Below, one piece after another: positions 25,039 to 26,868 of a stretch of DNA of 26,868 nt. The translations under genes were made by a program, and so were the position numbers. The stretch covers positions 1-26,868 of the forward strand of contig DAOSDU010000018.1 in the NCBI GenBank assembly GCA_035362715.1, read 5' to 3'. Below the pieces are notes generated by a model. That model ran no database searches. It saw only the letters and a list, made by a program, of their open reading frames with translations, and was not told the origin of the DNA. The first letter of the stretch is position 1. Every line of letters begins with the position of its first letter. The stretch is from Methanofastidiosum sp. GTDB lineage: Archaea; Methanobacteriota_B; Thermococci; Methanofastidiosales; Methanofastidiosaceae.

Positions 25039-25707
25039 ATGAAAGACAGCTACCTCTTACCTCTTTTAACATTAGCTAAGAAGGGTAAGGTCAAAGGGTC
25101 TGTTTATATTTCTTCAAAGGATCTTGGAAAAGAGCTTGGTGTATCTCAACAGACTGCTTCAAGGTGGCTAAAAGAACTGGAATCTTTTGGCGCTATACAA
25201 AGAATATTTGTTAAGGGAGGGCAGACAATTACGCTTACTGAACACGGAAAAAATTACCTGAAGACTTTCTTCGTTGAAATGTGCGAACTATTCAACAAAA
25301 AAAATGATGAACTTACTATCGATGGAACAATAGTGTCTGGGATAGGCGAAGGTAAATATTATGTTTCAAGGCCTTTTTACAAAAAACAGTTTGAGGATGG
25401 CCTTGGTTTTAGCCCTTATCCGGGAACACTAAATATTAAACTCACTGATGAAACAGACATCCTGCTTAGAAAATTCCTTGATAGGTATCCGTCAGTAATA
25501 TTAAAATCAGGCACCGACGAAGGAAGGTCTTTTGGAAATGTCAGATGTTACAAAGCATTGATTGATGGCAGGGTAGAAGGTGCAGTAATAATACCTTTAA
25601 GGACCCACCATCCGCAAAATGTAGTTGAAATTATAGCCCCTAAAAATCTAAAAAACTTCTTAAAGAAAAAAGACGGTGAACTTATTAGAATTACAATTGA
25701 GGTTTAG
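25039..25707 (+). CDS. ribK: CTP-dependent riboflavin kinase with N-terminal HTH domain
   Basis: This archaeal enzyme makes FMN from riboflavin using CTP rather than ATP. It has 222 aa. Residues about 25-75 form a winged helix-turn-helix (ISSKDLGKELGVSQQTASRW). From about 95 comes the kinase domain (DUF120 type), with GIGEGKYYVSRPFY at 101-114, PYPGTLNIKL at 126-135 and a late HHPQNVVEIIAP segment. Fusion to an HTH domain is known in archaea and suggests it may also bind DNA, perhaps to regulate flavin genes. pyrH begins 3 bp after its stop, indicating one operon. Confidence 0.92.
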   Translation: MKDSYLLPLLTLAKKGKVKGSVYISSKDLGKELGVSQQTASRWLKELESFGAIQRIFVKGGQTITLTEHGKNYLKTFFVEMCELFNKKNDELTIDGTIVSGIGEGKYYVSRPFYKKQFEDGLGFSPYPGTLNIKLTDETDILLRKFLDRYPSVILKSGTDEGRSFGNVRCYKALIDGRVEGAVIIPLRTHHPQNVVEIIAPKNLKNFLKKKDGELIRITIEV

Positions 25708-25710
25708 TTT

Positions 25711-26385
25711 ATGAGGATTGTTTTAAAAATTGGCGGATCTCTTGTTTTTTCAGATAAAATTGATGTTGAACTGGTAAAGAATGTTTGCAAACAAATTGTT
25801 TCACTATCAAATACTCATGAATTCTTAATTGTTGTTGGGGGAGGAACGATTGCAAGAGAATATATCCGAGTTCTAAAAGATATCGGAAAAGATGACACGT
25901 TCCTTGATTTTGTCGGGATGGAAGTTGCTAAGTTGAATGCTTCTCTCTTCATGGGGGCTTTAGGGAAAAAAGCTCCAGTAGAAGTTTCAAATGATTTTAA
26001 GCATGCTTTGTCTACTTTGTATTTGGGCAAGATCCCTGTGCTTGGTGGAACACATCCAGGGCATACAACTGATGCCGTTTCTTCCATGCTTGCTGAATTT
26101 GTAGACGCAGATTTATTCTTGAGATTCACAAATGTAGATGGCGTTTATGATAAAGATCCCCGAAAATTCCCCGATGCAAAGAAGCTTGGGAAAATCACTC
26201 ATGAGAATCTTCTTGATATAGTTGAAGGGACTAAGGCAGAGGCTGGAGTCAACGCAGTAATTGATCCATTGGCAGCAAAAATTTTGAAGAGGTCAAAGAT
26301 AAAAACTATAGTCTGCGGGAAGGAAGAACTCAAGAGTATAAAAGCCATTATAGAGGGAAAGCATAAAGGGACAGAAATATTCTAA
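25711..26385 (+). CDS. pyrH: uridylate kinase (archaeal UMP kinase)
   Basis: This enzyme phosphorylates UMP to UDP in pyrimidine nucleotide synthesis. It has 224 aa of the amino-acid-kinase fold, the shorter archaeal form. The glycine-rich KIGGS at 6-10 and GGGTIARE at 43-50 bind phosphate. Near 111-122, LGGTHPGHTTDA is the UMP-binding/catalytic region, and NVDGVYDKDPRK at 141-152 is the family signature that contacts the nucleotide. The ATG lies 3 bp after the ribK stop, and trm5 starts 12 bp after its own stop. Pyrimidine salvage also appears in the window as the cytosine deaminase, but that gene is 6 kb away and separately transcribed. Confidence 0.93.
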   Translation: MRIVLKIGGSLVFSDKIDVELVKNVCKQIVSLSNTHEFLIVVGGGTIAREYIRVLKDIGKDDTFLDFVGMEVAKLNASLFMGALGKKAPVEVSNDFKHALSTLYLGKIPVLGGTHPGHTTDAVSSMLAEFVDADLFLRFTNVDGVYDKDPRKFPDAKKLGKITHENLLDIVEGTKAEAGVNAVIDPLAAKILKRSKIKTIVCGKEELKSIKAIIEGKHKGTEIF

Positions 26386-26397
26386 TCGTCAGATGCC

Positions 26398-26868
26398 ATG
26401 ATAGGTGCAAGAGTCTCTAGGTCAGAAGCAGAAAAGCACAGAATTTCTCTTTTAGATATGGGAGTCCTCGATATTAATTTTAAAATTGCCTATGATGGTG
26501 ACTATGTAATAATGCCACTCAAAGAGAAGGTTAAGGATTATGATATTGTAGATTATGATTTCATACCACTTGAGAAGAGAAAAAGCTCTTTGAGAGAAAT
26601 ACTATCAAAAAAAATTCCCGAATCTTATCTTTTAAAACTCCGGGCTTTTGACGCAATAGGGAATATAGCATTGGTACAGTTGAGTGATGAGCTAATCCCT
26701 TATCAAAAAATGATAGGTGAAGCGCTTTTAGAGTTAAATCCATTCATCAAAGCAGTTTTTAGAAAGGATAGCATTGAAGGGGAGTATAGGGTTCCAAAAC
26801 TAGAGCTTATCGCTGGAGACCATATTACAGAAACAGTCTATCGGGAGTTTGGAGTAAGAATTTTGCTT
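26398..26868 (+). CDS. trm5: tRNA (guanine-37 N1) methyltransferase, 5' part (cut by window end)
   Basis: This enzyme makes m1G37 next to the anticodon using S-adenosylmethionine, which keeps the reading frame during translation. The visible 157 residues have no stop. They cover the N-terminal D1 domain (MIGARVSRSEAEKHR) and the beginning of D2, with FDAIGNIALVQL, EGEYRVPKLELIAG and TETVYREFGVRI, all typical of archaeal Trm5. The SAM-binding catalytic domain lies beyond the window. The ATG at 26398 is the only start after an in-frame stop at 26383. It follows pyrH by 12 bp and so is probably the third gene of the operon. Confidence 0.9.
   Translation, partial: MIGARVSRSEAEKHRISLLDMGVLDINFKIAYDGDYVIMPLKEKVKDYDIVDYDFIPLEKRKSSLREILSKKIPESYLLKLRAFDAIGNIALVQLSDELIPYQKMIGEALLELNPFIKAVFRKDSIEGEYRVPKLELIAGDHITETVYREFGVRILL

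Noticed and set aside
1..26868. CRISPR arrays, tRNA or rRNA genes, insertion sequences
   Set aside because: All gaps are under 200 bp. None contains regularly spaced repeats, a cloverleaf-like sequence, terminal inverted repeats or transposase fragments that I could see.

Overview
The window looks like chromosomal DNA from an AT-rich euryarchaeon, probably a methanogen-related lineage. The evidence is archaeal-type genes at the right end: a CTP-dependent riboflavin kinase with an HTH domain, an archaeal UMP kinase and the start of a Trm5 tRNA methyltransferase. TATA-box promoters sit about 25 bp upstream of presumed transcript starts. Some transcripts appear leaderless, others carry strong Shine-Dalgarno (SD) sites, and sensor kinases of the archaeal 'LRHDI' type are present. 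I cannot place the genus from sequence alone; Methanofastidiosales-like is a guess.

Layout. (1) 1-9.0 kb is a signal-transduction region. It holds a GAF-PAS-PAS histidine kinase (130-2016), then, 25 bp downstream, a PAS/GAF sensor gene broken by one frameshift (2042-4683). Next come a small four-helix membrane protein (4828-5418), a convergent Cys-rich small protein (5419-5748), and on the minus strand a six-PAS histidine kinase (5886-8951). (2) 9.1-9.4 kb encodes a 99-aa protein resembling one repeat of TATA-binding protein. (3) 9.4-15.1 kb is a complete Type I restriction-modification operon on the minus strand in the order hsdR-hsdS-hsdM, with 4-bp or shorter overlaps. (4) 15.2-18.4 kb, minus strand, has an EamA/DMT transporter, a 73-aa membrane-anchored protein and the potassium pair ktrA/ktrB. 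(5) 18.5-21.3 kb, plus strand, has a cytosine deaminase and a haem catalase with foreign-looking arginine codons and a curious start region. (6) 21.4-23.6 kb has a second PAS-only sensor ending in the same unusual tail as the broken gene. (7) 23.6-26.9 kb has a minus-strand short-chain dehydrogenase, then plus-strand genes for a small GTPase, ribK, pyrH and trm5 (cut by the window end).

How they work together. Two soluble kinases have complete phosphoacceptor and ATPase domains. Two other sensors share a dimerisation-like tail with Asp at the usual phospho-His position and no ATPase domain, so they may be partners of other kinases or phosphorylation-independent sensors. No response regulator is encoded here. 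ribK, pyrH and trm5 look like one operon.

No gene-free stretch exceeds 300 bp; the longest gap is about 187 bp (8952-9138). I saw no tRNA, rRNA, CRISPR array, insertion sequence or attachment site. The best leads are the half-TBP protein, the His-to-Asp tails, the frameshifted sensor and the catalase start with an SD site placed before an ATA codon.
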